DNA from: Paraburkholderia ferrariae NBRC 106233
Lineage (GTDB): Bacteria; Pseudomonadota; Gammaproteobacteria; Burkholderiales; Burkholderiaceae
Direction: 5' to 3'
Assembly: GCF_000685035.1 (NCBI RefSeq)
Contig: NZ_BAYB01000025.1
Coordinates: forward strand, 45,637 to 109,636
DNA length: 64,000 bases
Each line of letters starts with the position of its first letter. Position 1 is the first letter of the stretch. This document shows positions 24,319-33,171 of the stretch, piece by piece. Under the pieces are notes generated by a model that was not told the DNA's origin, made no database searches, and saw nothing but the letters and a program-made list of their open reading frames with translations. Position numbers and translations under genes: made by a program.

Positions 24319-25074
24319 TCAGGCGCGCACGACGCTCACGCCGGCCGCTTCGACCGGCGCGGTCAGCGTCTCCGGCGTCGCGGTTTCGACAATGATCGTC
24401 TGCGCCATGGTCAGGTCGCCGATCCGGTATTGCGAGGCCGCATTGAGCTTGGCCGCCGAAGCGAGCACGACGGTTTCGGCCGCGCGATCCGCCAGTGCGC
24501 GTTTGATGTAGGCCTCTTCGTAGTCCCCCGTGCTCAACCCTGCCTGCGGATGCACGCCGGTCACGCCCATGAAGTAGAGGTCGGCGTGAATGTGCGAGAT
24601 CGCTTCCACGGCGGCGGCACCGACCGACACGATCGAATGCTTGTAGAGCCGGCCGCCGATCAGCACGACCTCCAGCCTGGGATGCTCCGCGAGCGCCACC
24701 GCGACGCTCGGACTATGGGTGACGATGGTGGCTTCGAGATCGGGGGCGAGCTGCGCCACGAGCAGCGCCGAGGTGGTCCCCCCATCGACGATCGCCACCT
24801 GCCCCGGCGCAATCATCGCGGCCGCGCACCGTGCGATGCGTCGCTTGGCGCCCGTTTCCATGTCCTGGCGCTGCGCGAACGGCGCCACGGCGGGCGAAGC
24901 GGGCAACGCGCCGCCGTGCACGCGCTGAAGCCGGCCCTCCGCGGCGAGTTCCCGCAGATCGCGGCGCACCGTGTCCTCCGATACGCCGAACCGCTTGCTC
25001 AATGCGGTGGCCAGCACCTGCCCCTCGCACTCAAGCGCTTCCAGAATGGCTTTCTTGCGTTGGCTCGTCAGCAT
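24319..25074 (-). CDS. DeoR-family transcriptional regulator
   Basis: 251 residues from the ATG at 25074 (MLTSQRKKAILEAL). The N-terminal HTH reads ATALSKRFGVSEDTVRRDLR with the family signature ELAAEGRLQRVHGGAL. The C-terminal sugar-phosphate sensor domain shows VAIVDGGTTSALLV and VLIGGRLYKHSIVSVG. Typically it represses until a phosphorylated sugar binds. It is divergent from the Nudix gene; three TGCAYG-type repeats lie in the 79-bp gap. Confidence 0.9.
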   Translation of the reverse strand: MLTSQRKKAILEALECEGQVLATALSKRFGVSEDTVRRDLRELAAEGRLQRVHGGALPASPAVAPFAQRQDMETGAKRRIARCAAAMIAPGQVAIVDGGTTSALLVAQLAPDLEATIVTHSPSVAVALAEHPRLEVVLIGGRLYKHSIVSVGAAAVEAISHIHADLYFMGVTGVHPQAGLSTGDYEEAYIKRALADRAAETVVLASAAKLNAASQYRIGDLTMAQTIIVETATPETLTAPVEAAGVSVVRA

Positions 25075-25079
25075 GGGTT

Positions 25080-25119
25080 TGCATGAAATTTCTTGATATT
25101 GCACGAAACTGCACGTTAC
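25080..25119. promoter_or_regulatory. Candidate DeoR operator: three phased repeats
   Basis: TGCATGAAAT (25080-25089), TGCACGAAAC (25100-25109) and TGCACGTTAC (25110-25119) share TGCAYG. Their starts are 20 and 10 bp apart, so all lie on the same face of the helix. They lie between the divergent starts at 25074 and 25154. Operator function is inferred. Confidence 0.45.
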
Positions 25120-25153
25120 CATGGAAAGACTCGATCTGTCGAAGGGAGCTTCC

Positions 25154-25765
25154 ATGAGTGCAGCCAGCGAGCGCGTCCGCATCGTCGATACGACTGTCCT
25201 GTCGGATGACTGGTACGTGCTGAAAAAGGTAACGTTCGACTACCGTCGCGGCGATGGTTCGTGGCAACGGCAGAGCCGCGAGACCTATGATCGCGGCAAC
25301 GGCGCGACGATCCTGCTGTGGAATCCCGTGACGGCCCATGTCGTGCTGACACGGCAGTTCCGCATGCCCACCTACGTCAATGGCGTGGCCGACGGCATGC
25401 TGATCGAGACTGCGGCCGGCTTGCTCGACAATGCCACGCCGGAGGCGCGCATTCGCGCGGAGGCGGAAGAGGAAACCGGCTACCGCGTGCGCGACGTGCG
25501 CAAGGTGTTCGAGGCGTATATGAGCCCCGGGTCGGTCACGGAGAAGCTGTACTTTTATCTGGGCGAATACGATTCTTCCATGCGCGTGAGCCGCGGCGGC
25601 GGCGTGGAGGCCGAAGGCGAGGAAATCGAAGTGGTCGAACTGCCCTTGAGCACGGCGCTCGAATGGATCGCGCAAGGCAGAATCGTCGACGGCAAAACCA
25701 TCATGCTGCTGCAATACGCGGCCTTGCACCTGCACAACGCGCCGCGTGCGGAGCGAGTCACATGA
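25154..25765 (+). CDS. nudK: Nudix hydrolase, GDP-mannose pyrophosphatase (NudK) type
   Basis: 203 residues. Segments such as VVLTRQFRMPTYVNG, VFEAYMSPGSVTEKLYFYL, GGGVEAEGEEIEV and DGKTIMLLQYAAL match the NudK/YffH family closely. The Nudix box core is AEAEEETGY; the first Glu of the box is replaced by Thr (GLLDNATPEARIRAEAEEE). The expected reaction is hydrolysis of GDP-mannose or related nucleotide sugars to GMP and sugar 1-phosphate. GAAGGGAG precedes the ATG at 25154. Divergence from a DeoR regulator suggests sugar-responsive control. Confidence 0.82.
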   Translation: MSAASERVRIVDTTVLSDDWYVLKKVTFDYRRGDGSWQRQSRETYDRGNGATILLWNPVTAHVVLTRQFRMPTYVNGVADGMLIETAAGLLDNATPEARIRAEAEEETGYRVRDVRKVFEAYMSPGSVTEKLYFYLGEYDSSMRVSRGGGVEAEGEEIEVVELPLSTALEWIAQGRIVDGKTIMLLQYAALHLHNAPRAERVT

Positions 25766-25958
25766 ACATCAAGCGGCGCTCGTGCTTCAAGGCGGCTTGC
25801 CATCGGACATCGTTTCGTACCACGATGCATTCGAGACTCAGGCACCTGAGCCTTAAAAGACGGTTCATCGAGGATGACCAGCGAACGCCGCGCGGGGCCC
25901 GGAATCGGGCGAGGTCCCGATGGTTTAAAATCGCGGCTTTTCTGACTTCGAAGCCACC

Positions 25959-26306
25959 ATGCCTTCCACTCTGACGATCCAGCCGACCCAGGTATTCAAG
26001 GACAATCTCGCCCAGCTGCCGGCCATTGACGGCATCGAACGCATCGACCTGATCGACGGCCAGGGCGCCGTGGTCGCCAGCATCGAAAACAAGCCGGGCA
26101 AGCAGGGATCGCTCGCGGTCTATCACTACCTGAAGCAGGCATTCGGCACGCTGGACACCCGCGCCGCCGAGCACGGGCTGGCTGTGTTCGCCGAGCACAC
26201 GGCCGATGCACGCAATCGCCCCGGCGCGCATCCGAACGTGGATCGCCTGCTGGCCATCGTGGCCGGCGCAGAGGCGCTGCGTATCGACGTGATTCCGGCG
26301 GCCTGA
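25959..26306 (+). CDS. DUF2322 family protein
   Basis: 115-residue cytosolic protein. Segments IENKPGKQGSLAVYHYL, FAEHTADARNRPGAHPN and VDRLLAIVAGAEALRIDV match the conserved family pattern as I remember it. Function is unknown. It is monocistronic, with a 190-bp upstream spacer in which I see nothing else. Confidence 0.7.
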   Translation: MPSTLTIQPTQVFKDNLAQLPAIDGIERIDLIDGQGAVVASIENKPGKQGSLAVYHYLKQAFGTLDTRAAEHGLAVFAEHTADARNRPGAHPNVDRLLAIVAGAEALRIDVIPAA

Positions 26307-26475
26307 CCACCGCCCTTGTGGTACGCCGCGTGGGGCAATCCCATGCGGCGATGCGCAAGCACACGCAGCGCCATCAGAGTTCCTGACTATCTCCCGCCGC
26401 CCTCCCGTTGGCCCGCATCTTCCCGGCAAATGTCTATAATTCGCCTAATTTGCTTTATGGATACCCCGGATAACC

Positions 26476-27381
26476 ATGAGGCTCGACCTGAATCTCCTGC
26501 GTGTGCTGGTTGCCATCCACGATTCCGGCAGCGTCACGGCAGCCGCGAAACGCCTGAAGATGAGTCAGCCCGCGGTTAGCGCGGCGCTATCGCGGCTGCG
26601 CGATTCGCTCGACGACCCGCTGTTCATCCGCCAGTCCGACGGCATGTCACCCACGCCTCGCTCGGACGCGCTGACGCACAAGGCCAGAGAGGTGCTCGAT
26701 GCCATCGACCACGGCATCCTGAGAGCGCCCGAGTTCGATCCCGCCACGAGCGACGACGAATTCGTGCTGGGGCTCACCGCGATCGGCGAAATCGTCTTCC
26801 TGCCGAGGCTCATGGAACGGCTGCGCAAGCACGCGCCCCGCGCCACGCTGAGAAGCATGAGCCTCGCCCCCGAGCATCTGGAGGAAGCGCTCGCCAGCGG
26901 CGAGGTGGATCTTGCGCTGGGCCACTTTCCGGATCTTCAGAAGTCCGGCGTCATCCCGCGGCGCCTCTTCTCGCACGACATGGTGTGCCTCGTCCGCACC
27001 GGCCACCGCATCAAGGGGCCGTGCATGAGCGTGGAGGAATTCGCCACCGCCGAACACGCGCTCGTGAAGGAGGGAAGCCGGACCCAGGAGATGTTCGAAG
27101 CCGTGCTGGTCGAGCACGGCATCCAGCGCAATATCGTGCTTCAAACGTCGCATTACCTCAGCATTCCGGTCGTCATCGCGGAGTCCGACCTGGTGGCGGT
27201 GTTGCCACGAACCGTGGGGAACATTCTCGCCGGGTGCGCGGCGGTTCGCGTGGTCGAACCGCCCACGGACATCCCGCCCTTCGACGTCAACATGTACTCG
27301 CACCGCCGCTTCACACACGATCCGAAAACAACGTGGCTGCGCGATCTCGTGATCGAAATCTTCGCGGACAGCCCGGATTGA
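26476..27381 (+). CDS. LysR-family transcriptional regulator (NodD/LinR-like)
   Basis: 301 residues. HTH: MRLDLNLLRVLVAIHDSGSV, then AAKRLKMSQPAVSAALSRLR and DDPLFIRQSDGMSPTPR, the pattern of the NodD/LeuO/LinR branch. The effector domain reads as intact through VEIFADSPD-like end residues. It is convergent with acdS. The target is unknown; AT-rich direct motifs lie just upstream (AATTCGCCTAATT, 26435 region). Confidence 0.88.
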   Translation: MRLDLNLLRVLVAIHDSGSVTAAAKRLKMSQPAVSAALSRLRDSLDDPLFIRQSDGMSPTPRSDALTHKAREVLDAIDHGILRAPEFDPATSDDEFVLGLTAIGEIVFLPRLMERLRKHAPRATLRSMSLAPEHLEEALASGEVDLALGHFPDLQKSGVIPRRLFSHDMVCLVRTGHRIKGPCMSVEEFATAEHALVKEGSRTQEMFEAVLVEHGIQRNIVLQTSHYLSIPVVIAESDLVAVLPRTVGNILAGCAAVRVVEPPTDIPPFDVNMYSHRRFTHDPKTTWLRDLVIEIFADSPD

Positions 27382-27445
27382 GAGAAGACGCGTGACGGCG
27401 ATGCGCGCCGGTGCGCCGGCATGAGCGCAACCGGCGCCCCCGAAC

Positions 27446-28462
27446 TCAGCCGTCGCGGAAGATAAAGCTATACGCGCTCAACGCGGGCACGCCGCCCAGA
27501 TGCGCGTACAGCACCTTCGAGCCCGGCTCGAACTCTCCACGGCGGACCTTGTCGATCATGCCGTGCATCGATTTTCCTTCGTACACCGGATCGGTCAGCA
27601 TGCCTTCCATCCGCGCGCACAGGCGAATCGCCTCCAGCGTGCCCTCGTTGGGCAAGCCATATTCCGGACCGCCGTAGCGCGTATCGAGCACCACGTCCTT
27701 TTCGTCGATGCTGCGCCCCAGATCGACGAGCTCGGCCGTATGGCGTGCGATCCGCGCGATCTGCGCATGGGTCTTTTCGGGCGTGGCCGAAGCGTCGATA
27801 CCGATCACGCGGTTCGCGCGCCCGTCCGCCGCAAAGCCGACCACCATGCCCGCCTGCGTGCTGCCCGTCACCGAACACACCACGACATAGTCGAACTTGA
27901 AGCCGAGCTGCGCCTCCTGCTGCCGCACCTCCTCCGCAAAGCCCACGAAACCGAGCCCGCCGAGCGGATGCTCCGAACAGCCTGCGGGAATCGGATACGG
28001 CTTGCCGCCCGCCTGGCGCACGCTTTCGAGCGCGTCTTCCCAGCTCGGACGAATGCCGATGTCGAAGCCGTCCGGCACGAGCCGCACGTCGGCGCCCATG
28101 ATGCGCGAGAGCTCGATATTGCCCACCCGATCGTAGACCGCATCCGAGTAATTGACCCAGTTCTCCTGCACGAGCACGCATTTCATGCCGAGATGCGCGG
28201 CAACGGCGGCCACCTGGCGAGTCTGGTTCGACTGGATACCGCCGATCGACACGAGCGTATCGCAGCCTTGCGCGAGCGCTTCGGGCACGAGGTATTCGAG
28301 CTTGCGCGTCTTGTTGCCGCCGAACGCGAGGCCGCTGTTGCAGTCCTCTCGCTTGGCGTACAGCTCCACCTTGCCGCCCAGATGCTCGCTCAAACGCTTG
28401 AGCGGCTGGATGGGCGTGGGCCCGAATGTCAGCGGATAACGGGGGTAGCGTTGCAGGTTCAT
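27446..28462 (-). CDS. acdS: 1-aminocyclopropane-1-carboxylate (ACC) deaminase
   Basis: 338 residues, the standard length. PLP enzyme that converts the plant ethylene precursor ACC to 2-oxobutanoate and ammonia in the cytosol. All diagnostic residues are at their canonical positions: PLP Lys K51 (FGGNKTRKLEY), S78 (SIGGIQSNQTR), Y294 and E295 (DPVYEGKSMHG) and L322 (AHLGGVPALSAY). These distinguish true ACC deaminase from D-cysteine desulfhydrase. The start MNLQRYPRYPLTFGPTPIQ is typical and is preceded by AGGAGAG. It is divergent from an Lrp-type gene (acdR). It marks a plant-associated lifestyle. Confidence 0.96.
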   Translation of the reverse strand: MNLQRYPRYPLTFGPTPIQPLKRLSEHLGGKVELYAKREDCNSGLAFGGNKTRKLEYLVPEALAQGCDTLVSIGGIQSNQTRQVAAVAAHLGMKCVLVQENWVNYSDAVYDRVGNIELSRIMGADVRLVPDGFDIGIRPSWEDALESVRQAGGKPYPIPAGCSEHPLGGLGFVGFAEEVRQQEAQLGFKFDYVVVCSVTGSTQAGMVVGFAADGRANRVIGIDASATPEKTHAQIARIARHTAELVDLGRSIDEKDVVLDTRYGGPEYGLPNEGTLEAIRLCARMEGMLTDPVYEGKSMHGMIDKVRRGEFEPGSKVLYAHLGGVPALSAYSFIFRDG

Positions 28463-28563
28463 CGGGTCTCTCCTGAGGGGGCGAAGGGGGTCTTGCCGGC
28501 AGGAAAATGATAGGCAGGCAGCAGAGAAATGAGCTTGCGAAATAAATGCCATTGGCCTACGTT

Positions 28564-28590
28564 AATAACTGAGATTTTTGTTATAGAACA
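28564..28590. promoter_or_regulatory. AT-rich Lrp-type control region between acdS and acdR
   Basis: The 159-bp gap contains an AT-rich core with the inverted repeat ATAAC (28565-28569) / GTTAT (28580-28584) and a TATAGAA -10-like element. Lrp-type regulators bind such AT-rich imperfect palindromes. Binding is inferred. Confidence 0.4.
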
Positions 28591-28621
28591 CTTTTAGTTT
28601 GTCTTTGTGGAGTTATACGCA

Positions 28622-29122
28622 ATGAAATTACGGAAGGATTCTCCCGGCGTAGCGGCCGCCGCGCCCACGCTGGATCGCATCGACCGTGCGATTCTCAGGC
28701 AGCTTCAGCAGGACGCTTCAATCTCGAACGTGAGCCTCGCGGCGAAGGTCAAGCTGAGCGCGCCCGCCTGCCTGCGTCGCGTGGAGCGGCTCAAGGAAAT
28801 GGGGTTGATCCGCAGCGTGGTGGCGCTGCTCGATCCGAAGGCGCTCGGCGCGGGGATGCTGGTGGTGATCGGCTTCGTGCTGGACCGCTCGACGCCCGAA
28901 GCGTTCGCCGCGTTCGAGAAAGCGGCGCAGAAGGTCTCGGGCTGCATGGAGTGCCACGTGGTGACGGGCGAGTTCGACTACTTCATGCTCCTGCGTACGC
29001 GCGACAACGAGAGCTTCAACCGGTTGCACGCGGAGCAACTGTTGTATCTGCCGGGTGTGCGGCAGGTTCGCAGTTTTATGGTGCTCAAGGAGATTCTGTC
29101 CACGCATGCGCTGCCGCTGTGA
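28622..29122 (+). CDS. acdR: Lrp/AsnC-family regulator of ACC deaminase
   Basis: 166 residues from the ATG at 28622 (MKLRKDSPG), preceded by GGAG at 28608. The HTH is LDRIDRAILRQLQQDASIS, then AKVKLSAPACLRRVERLKEM. The C-terminal RAM/AsnC ligand domain shows GCMECHVVTGEFDYFMLLRT and YLPGVRQVRSFMVLKE. Divergent pairing with acdS is the known acdR arrangement, in which it activates acdS in response to ACC. The N-terminus is about 15 residues longer than in plain Lrp. Confidence 0.9.
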   Translation: MKLRKDSPGVAAAAPTLDRIDRAILRQLQQDASISNVSLAAKVKLSAPACLRRVERLKEMGLIRSVVALLDPKALGAGMLVVIGFVLDRSTPEAFAAFEKAAQKVSGCMECHVVTGEFDYFMLLRTRDNESFNRLHAEQLLYLPGVRQVRSFMVLKEILSTHALPL

Positions 29123-29212
29123 GGCGGGAGGTCGGATGTCTTGCGGGCAGGTTCGCCGTGCGAAGCGCACGTTGAAGTTCATGCCTGGAGGAAGCATGTC
29201 TTCATGCCGAGG

Positions 29213-29291
29213 CGTTGACACCGGCTGATGGGCGTCAACGTTTCAGCACTGCCCCACCCTTGACGCTAACTTGCAGGCCGCTTGATATACT
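29213..29291 (+). promoter_or_regulatory. Promoter and GTTGAC/GTCAAC boxes upstream of the GntR gene
   Basis: CGTTGAC (29213-29219) and GTCAACG (29234-29240) form an inverted repeat. A further TTGACGC (29260-29266) is the complement of GCGTCAA (29232-29238). The last box overlaps a -35 (TTGACG 29260-29265) with a 17-bp spacer to TGATAT (29283-29288). Three half-sites around a promoter suit autoregulation by the adjacent GntR protein; this is inferred. Confidence 0.4.
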
Positions 29292-29326
29292 AGCTGCCGA
29301 TTCAATGAATACAACCGGACGAATAA

Positions 29327-30028
29327 ATGGGCGCCAGAAAGGCCGTTCCAGTTCAAGACGACAGCCTCGATGAGGATCAGCTCCTCACGGACATCGCGTT
29401 CTCCCGCATCGAGCAGATGATCGTCACGCGAGAGTTGCCACCTGGGCATATGGTGTCGGAAATCCAGTTGGCGGAAGAATTGCAGATGGGTCGCACGCCC
29501 GTGCGCGAAGCACTGCAACGGCTACGTCAGCTTGGGTTCGTCGAAATGCGTCCGCGCCGTGGCACGTCCATCTGCAACGTCGATGTACGCCAGCAACTGG
29601 AGCTGCTCGAGGTGCGCCGGCCATTGGAGGAGCTGATCGTCCGTTGTGCATGCGCCCGTGCGACATCTGACGAACGGCTACTGTTGAAGCGTCTTGCGAA
29701 GCGAATTGTCGACGCGGCGAAGCGCAAGAACATTGCCGAATATTTCGAGGTCAATCGTGCGATTCATAAAGCGGAGGTCACTGCCGCGCACAATTCAATG
29801 CTGACGCATACGATGCTGGCGATCCACGCGCAGTCGCGGCGCTTCTGGTATCAAACCATCGAGGAGGCCGATGCTTTCCTCGACGCCGCGAAACTGCATG
29901 CGGCGGTTCTCGACGGCATCGCGGCCGGCACGCCCGCCGAGGCGGTAGCAGCCTGCGGCGAGCTGATGTCTCTGCTCGACCGGCTCACGCGCGCGGCGCT
30001 CGACTCGTTTTCGCTCCACGCTCACTGA
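29327..30028 (+). CDS. GntR-family regulator (FadR/FCD subfamily)
   Basis: 233 residues. The winged HTH reads IAFSRIEQMIVTRELPPGH, AEELQMGRTPVREALQRLR and FVEMRPRRGTSI. The C-terminal all-helical FCD domain holds the usual metal/effector residues (VNRAIHKAEVTAAHN, then KLHAAVLDGIAAG). It is convergent with the alpha/beta hydrolase, so a regulatory link is possible but not shown. It marks the left part of the accessory region. Confidence 0.88.
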   Translation: MGARKAVPVQDDSLDEDQLLTDIAFSRIEQMIVTRELPPGHMVSEIQLAEELQMGRTPVREALQRLRQLGFVEMRPRRGTSICNVDVRQQLELLEVRRPLEELIVRCACARATSDERLLLKRLAKRIVDAAKRKNIAEYFEVNRAIHKAEVTAAHNSMLTHTMLAIHAQSRRFWYQTIEEADAFLDAAKLHAAVLDGIAAGTPAEAVAACGELMSLLDRLTRAALDSFSLHAH

Positions 30029-30155
30029 GCCGCCGCCACCTTTCCGGCGCGAGCTTTTTTGAGGCCGCGATCGTTCCTGAGCCTTTCTATCCTGCCCGAA
30101 CCGTGACGTCGCGGCGAGCAGGGTCGTCTCAGGTGGAATCGAGACCAGGAGCAGC

Positions 30156-31187
30156 CTACGCGTCCGTCTTTTCCAGGCTTCTGACGTCCGCAGTCTCGGG
30201 TGTAAAAGCCCGATCGTAGAAGTTCCTGACCGCCTCGAAGGCAAGCAAGCGATTCTTCTCGAGCAGCACCAGGTGGGTGGCTTCACCGATCTCCGCCCAC
30301 TGTCGGTAGGGAGCGTTTCTTAGTTCCAGGAAGAGCGCCTGCGCAAGATCGATCGGTACATCAATGTCCCATTCGCCATGGACAAGCAGCACCGGAACTC
30401 GAATCCCGGATGGCTCGTAGTATTTCCGTCCCACGCGCCAATAGTCGCGGATATCCTGGATGGGGCCGTTGCTGGCACGCAGCCGGTCCGGTGCTTGTCC
30501 ATTGCTCCAGGGATCTTCGGCCAAGGTGAAATCCGCCCATTGCTCGAACCAGCCTTCCGGTACCAGCGTCGCTCGCCCATGTTCAGGCGCGGTGCCGAGC
30601 CAGCGAGCCTTGCTTTCACGCACCGGAACGAGCCGGTAGGCAGCGAGCGGACCGCCGGTGTCGATCGGAATCGGCTTGTCGCTGAGCCACTGCGGCGCAA
30701 GCAGCACCAGTTTGTGGACCTTGTCGTTATTGCGACTCGTATAGGCACCGGCCACCGTACCACCCCAGGACATGCCGAACACGCTGACTTTCTCCAGCCC
30801 CCGTCGTTGAAGGACATGGTCAACCACCGTGCCGAGATCGGCCACGCCCGTGTCGGTCGTGACGACAGGCGGACTTTGGTCGGCTGGCTGCCCCATTTCC
30901 ACAGGCCGTGCCGAATGCCCGTAGCCCCGCACATCAAGTGCGTAGACGTCGTATCCCGCGGCAGCGAGGTAATCGACGAACGAGACGCCATTGAACGGCA
31001 CGTCGTAAAGGCTTCCTGATGAAAAGGTCGCACCGTGCACCATCACGATGGTGCGTTCGGGCGTGAAGGTGGTAAGCGACACTGGCCGCTTGTTGCGAAC
31101 GTAGAGGTCGATGCCGGGTGTGCCGGTCTCTACGCGCAGCTCTTCGAAGACAAGCTTCGTTCCGTTGGCGATGTAGGTTTGGCTCAT
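30156..31187 (-). CDS. Alpha/beta-hydrolase
   Basis: 343 residues. The fold is seen in TIVMVHGATFSSGSL (oxyanion region), YDVYALDVRGYGHS and the nucleophile elbow FGMSWGGT with Ser140. The acid is probably in HGEWDIDVPIDL and the catalytic His in GEATHLVLLEKNR. No signal peptide, so cytosolic. The substrate is probably an ester or C-C bonded organic acid; unknown. The MBL-fold gene ends upstream by 21 bp on the same strand, so the two form an operon and may act on the same compound. Confidence 0.85.
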   Translation of the reverse strand: MSQTYIANGTKLVFEELRVETGTPGIDLYVRNKRPVSLTTFTPERTIVMVHGATFSSGSLYDVPFNGVSFVDYLAAAGYDVYALDVRGYGHSARPVEMGQPADQSPPVVTTDTGVADLGTVVDHVLQRRGLEKVSVFGMSWGGTVAGAYTSRNNDKVHKLVLLAPQWLSDKPIPIDTGGPLAAYRLVPVRESKARWLGTAPEHGRATLVPEGWFEQWADFTLAEDPWSNGQAPDRLRASNGPIQDIRDYWRVGRKYYEPSGIRVPVLLVHGEWDIDVPIDLAQALFLELRNAPYRQWAEIGEATHLVLLEKNRLLAFEAVRNFYDRAFTPETADVRSLEKTDA

Positions 31188-31208
31188 GATGAATGGCTTC
31201 CGTAATGG

Positions 31209-32105
31209 TTACTCGTAGCGCCACGCGAAACGATCGCCCTGGCGGGTCACGTAGCCCGCGGAGGTTTCAGCGAAGTGCGGAGTGAAAAACAGCAGCTTGT
31301 GCTCGGCGGCATGCTCGAGCGCCCAGCGGCGCGACGCGCGTGCCTCGTCCTGCCATTCACAGAACACCGAGTTCCAGTCCGGACGCACGACCTGAAACGG
31401 ATGGTGCATGACATCGCCGCTGAACAGCGCCTGCTGGCCTTCCGAGCGTAGTTCGATCGACATGTGGCCGATGCTATGGCCCTTGGTCGGTCGAAAAGTG
31501 AAGTTGTCCAGATATTCGCCGCCATCGTTGCCAATGCGCTCAGCTTGCCCGGACGCCACGATCGGCGCGACACTGTCTTCGAAAACACCGAGGCTCGGTA
31601 CGTTGACGTCGTTGTGGCTCTCAGGGCTACCGTAATAGTCCTCCTCCAACTTCGGGAATACATGGCGAGCCTTAGGGAACGTCGGCACCCACTTTCCATC
31701 GACGAGTCGGGTGTTCCATCCGACGTGATCGACGTGCAAGTGTGTGTGCAGCACGTAGTCAACCTCCTCCGGTCGCACACCAGCCGCGGCGAGCCGTTGC
31801 AGATAGGGCGTATTCAGGTGGTGGAAGATCGGATTCTTCGGCCGCTCCTTGTCGTTGCCAGAGCCCGTATCGATCAGGATCGTGTGGTGCCGCGTGCGGA
31901 CCAACCACGTGTGGATGCTCTGGATCAGATTTCCGGTCGTCGCGTCCATGTTGCTGGGCGTAAGCCAGTGCAAATTGGACTCGAGTTCCTCTGGTTCCCA
32001 CGCCGGGTAGAGAAAGGATGGCGGCGCTACGTTCAAGCGCATTTCCTCGATCTTGGTGACGGTGATTTCGCCGATTTGGTACGTCTTGTTCGTGTGAAGG
32101 ATCAT
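31209..32105 (-). CDS. MBL-fold metallo-hydrolase (lactonase-like)
   Basis: 298 residues from the ATG at 32105 (MILHTNKTYQIGE). The metal-binding HxHxDH motif is at residues 122-127 (LHTHLHVDHVGWN), with later ligands in PTKGHSIGHMS and LFSGDVMHHP. It resembles AHL/organophosphate-type lactonases more than beta-lactamases. It is the first gene of a two-gene operon with the alpha/beta hydrolase and divergent from a LysR gene. A lactonase plus a hydrolase suggests a ring-opening catabolic step; this is inferred. Confidence 0.85.
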   Translation of the reverse strand: MILHTNKTYQIGEITVTKIEEMRLNVAPPSFLYPAWEPEELESNLHWLTPSNMDATTGNLIQSIHTWLVRTRHHTILIDTGSGNDKERPKNPIFHHLNTPYLQRLAAAGVRPEEVDYVLHTHLHVDHVGWNTRLVDGKWVPTFPKARHVFPKLEEDYYGSPESHNDVNVPSLGVFEDSVAPIVASGQAERIGNDGGEYLDNFTFRPTKGHSIGHMSIELRSEGQQALFSGDVMHHPFQVVRPDWNSVFCEWQDEARASRRWALEHAAEHKLLFFTPHFAETSAGYVTRQGDRFAWRYE

Positions 32106-32179
32106 GATGAATCTCACTTGGCTGAAGAGATGCACGTAGTCTATGATTCAAATGTCGAACGAACAAATCGATTCAAATC

Positions 32180-33151
32180 ATGGGCTCCATCGATCATTTC
32201 AATTTATGGTCATTCGATCTGAATCTGCTGGTGGCCTTCGATGCACTCATGCGCGAGCGCAGTGTCACCAAGGCAGCTACCCGGCTGAAGATCCAGCAAT
32301 CCGCAATGAGCCATAACCTCGGCACGCTGCGCGTGCTGCTGGATGACGAATTGTTCATCCGTGTCGGGCAGGTGATGAAGCCGACTCCGCGCGCGGTCGC
32401 CTTTGCGGCCCCAATCAGCCAGATGCTGGAGCAGGCCCAGCGAGCGATCACCACGCGCGAGACGTTCCGTCCCGAGGCCGAGCAACGGACTTTCGCGATC
32501 GGGTTCTCCAGCGAGATGGAAGTCCTGTTGATGCCAGAGTTGACGGCTCGCGTCCGGCAGTCTGCGCCGGGAATCAGGTTGCTGGCGCGGCCGGCACAAC
32601 CGGATCAAGTACACCGCATGCTCGACGACGGCGCGATTGATCTAGGCATCGGCTGTTTTGGGGATGGCGGGGAGCGGCATAGAAGAAGACTGCTGTTCGA
32701 ACAATCCTTGATGTGCTGCTTCAATCCGCGGCTGCTCAATCTGCGGGTGCCGATCCGCCGCAACGTCTACCTCGCCCAGCGTCACGCGCTGGTCTCGCAG
32801 AACGCCAGTATCCGGGGATGCCTCGACGCCGCCCTGCGTGCAGCGGGCGTGGAGTTGGAGGTCGCCATGGCGGCCCCCGAATTCCTGACCGTGCTAGGCA
32901 CGGTCAGGCATGCCCCGGTCCTGGGGACGCTGCCGTCGCGAGTCATCCGTCGGTATGCGCCATTGATGGGGCTCGCCTCGAGCCCCGTCCCACTCGACCT
33001 GACCGTTACGCCCATTTCCATGGTGTGGACGGCCCATTCAGACAAGGACCCGCCTTCCGAGTGGCTGCGTCAACAGGTCGAACCTATCCTGAGGGAGATC
33101 GAAGACGCAAACCCTGGCCCGACCTTGCCCCCTGTTGAGCAGGTTCTTTGA
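32180..33151 (+). CDS. LysR-family regulator (NodD-like), divergent from the MBL hydrolase
   Basis: 323 residues. HTH: FDLNLLVAFDALMRERSVTK, then TRLKIQQSAMSHNLGTLR and DDELFIRVGQVMKPTPR. It is a clear paralogue of the LysR at 39560; shared blocks include IDHFNL, FDLNLL, AAATRL-like stretches, AMSH and DLxIGCF. The 74-bp gap to the MBL gene should hold its binding site. It probably controls the MBL/hydrolase operon. Confidence 0.88.
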   Translation: MGSIDHFNLWSFDLNLLVAFDALMRERSVTKAATRLKIQQSAMSHNLGTLRVLLDDELFIRVGQVMKPTPRAVAFAAPISQMLEQAQRAITTRETFRPEAEQRTFAIGFSSEMEVLLMPELTARVRQSAPGIRLLARPAQPDQVHRMLDDGAIDLGIGCFGDGGERHRRRLLFEQSLMCCFNPRLLNLRVPIRRNVYLAQRHALVSQNASIRGCLDAALRAAGVELEVAMAAPEFLTVLGTVRHAPVLGTLPSRVIRRYAPLMGLASSPVPLDLTVTPISMVWTAHSDKDPPSEWLRQQVEPILREIEDANPGPTLPPVEQVL

Positions 33152-33171
33152 CTTCCGGCATGTCAGCGTGC

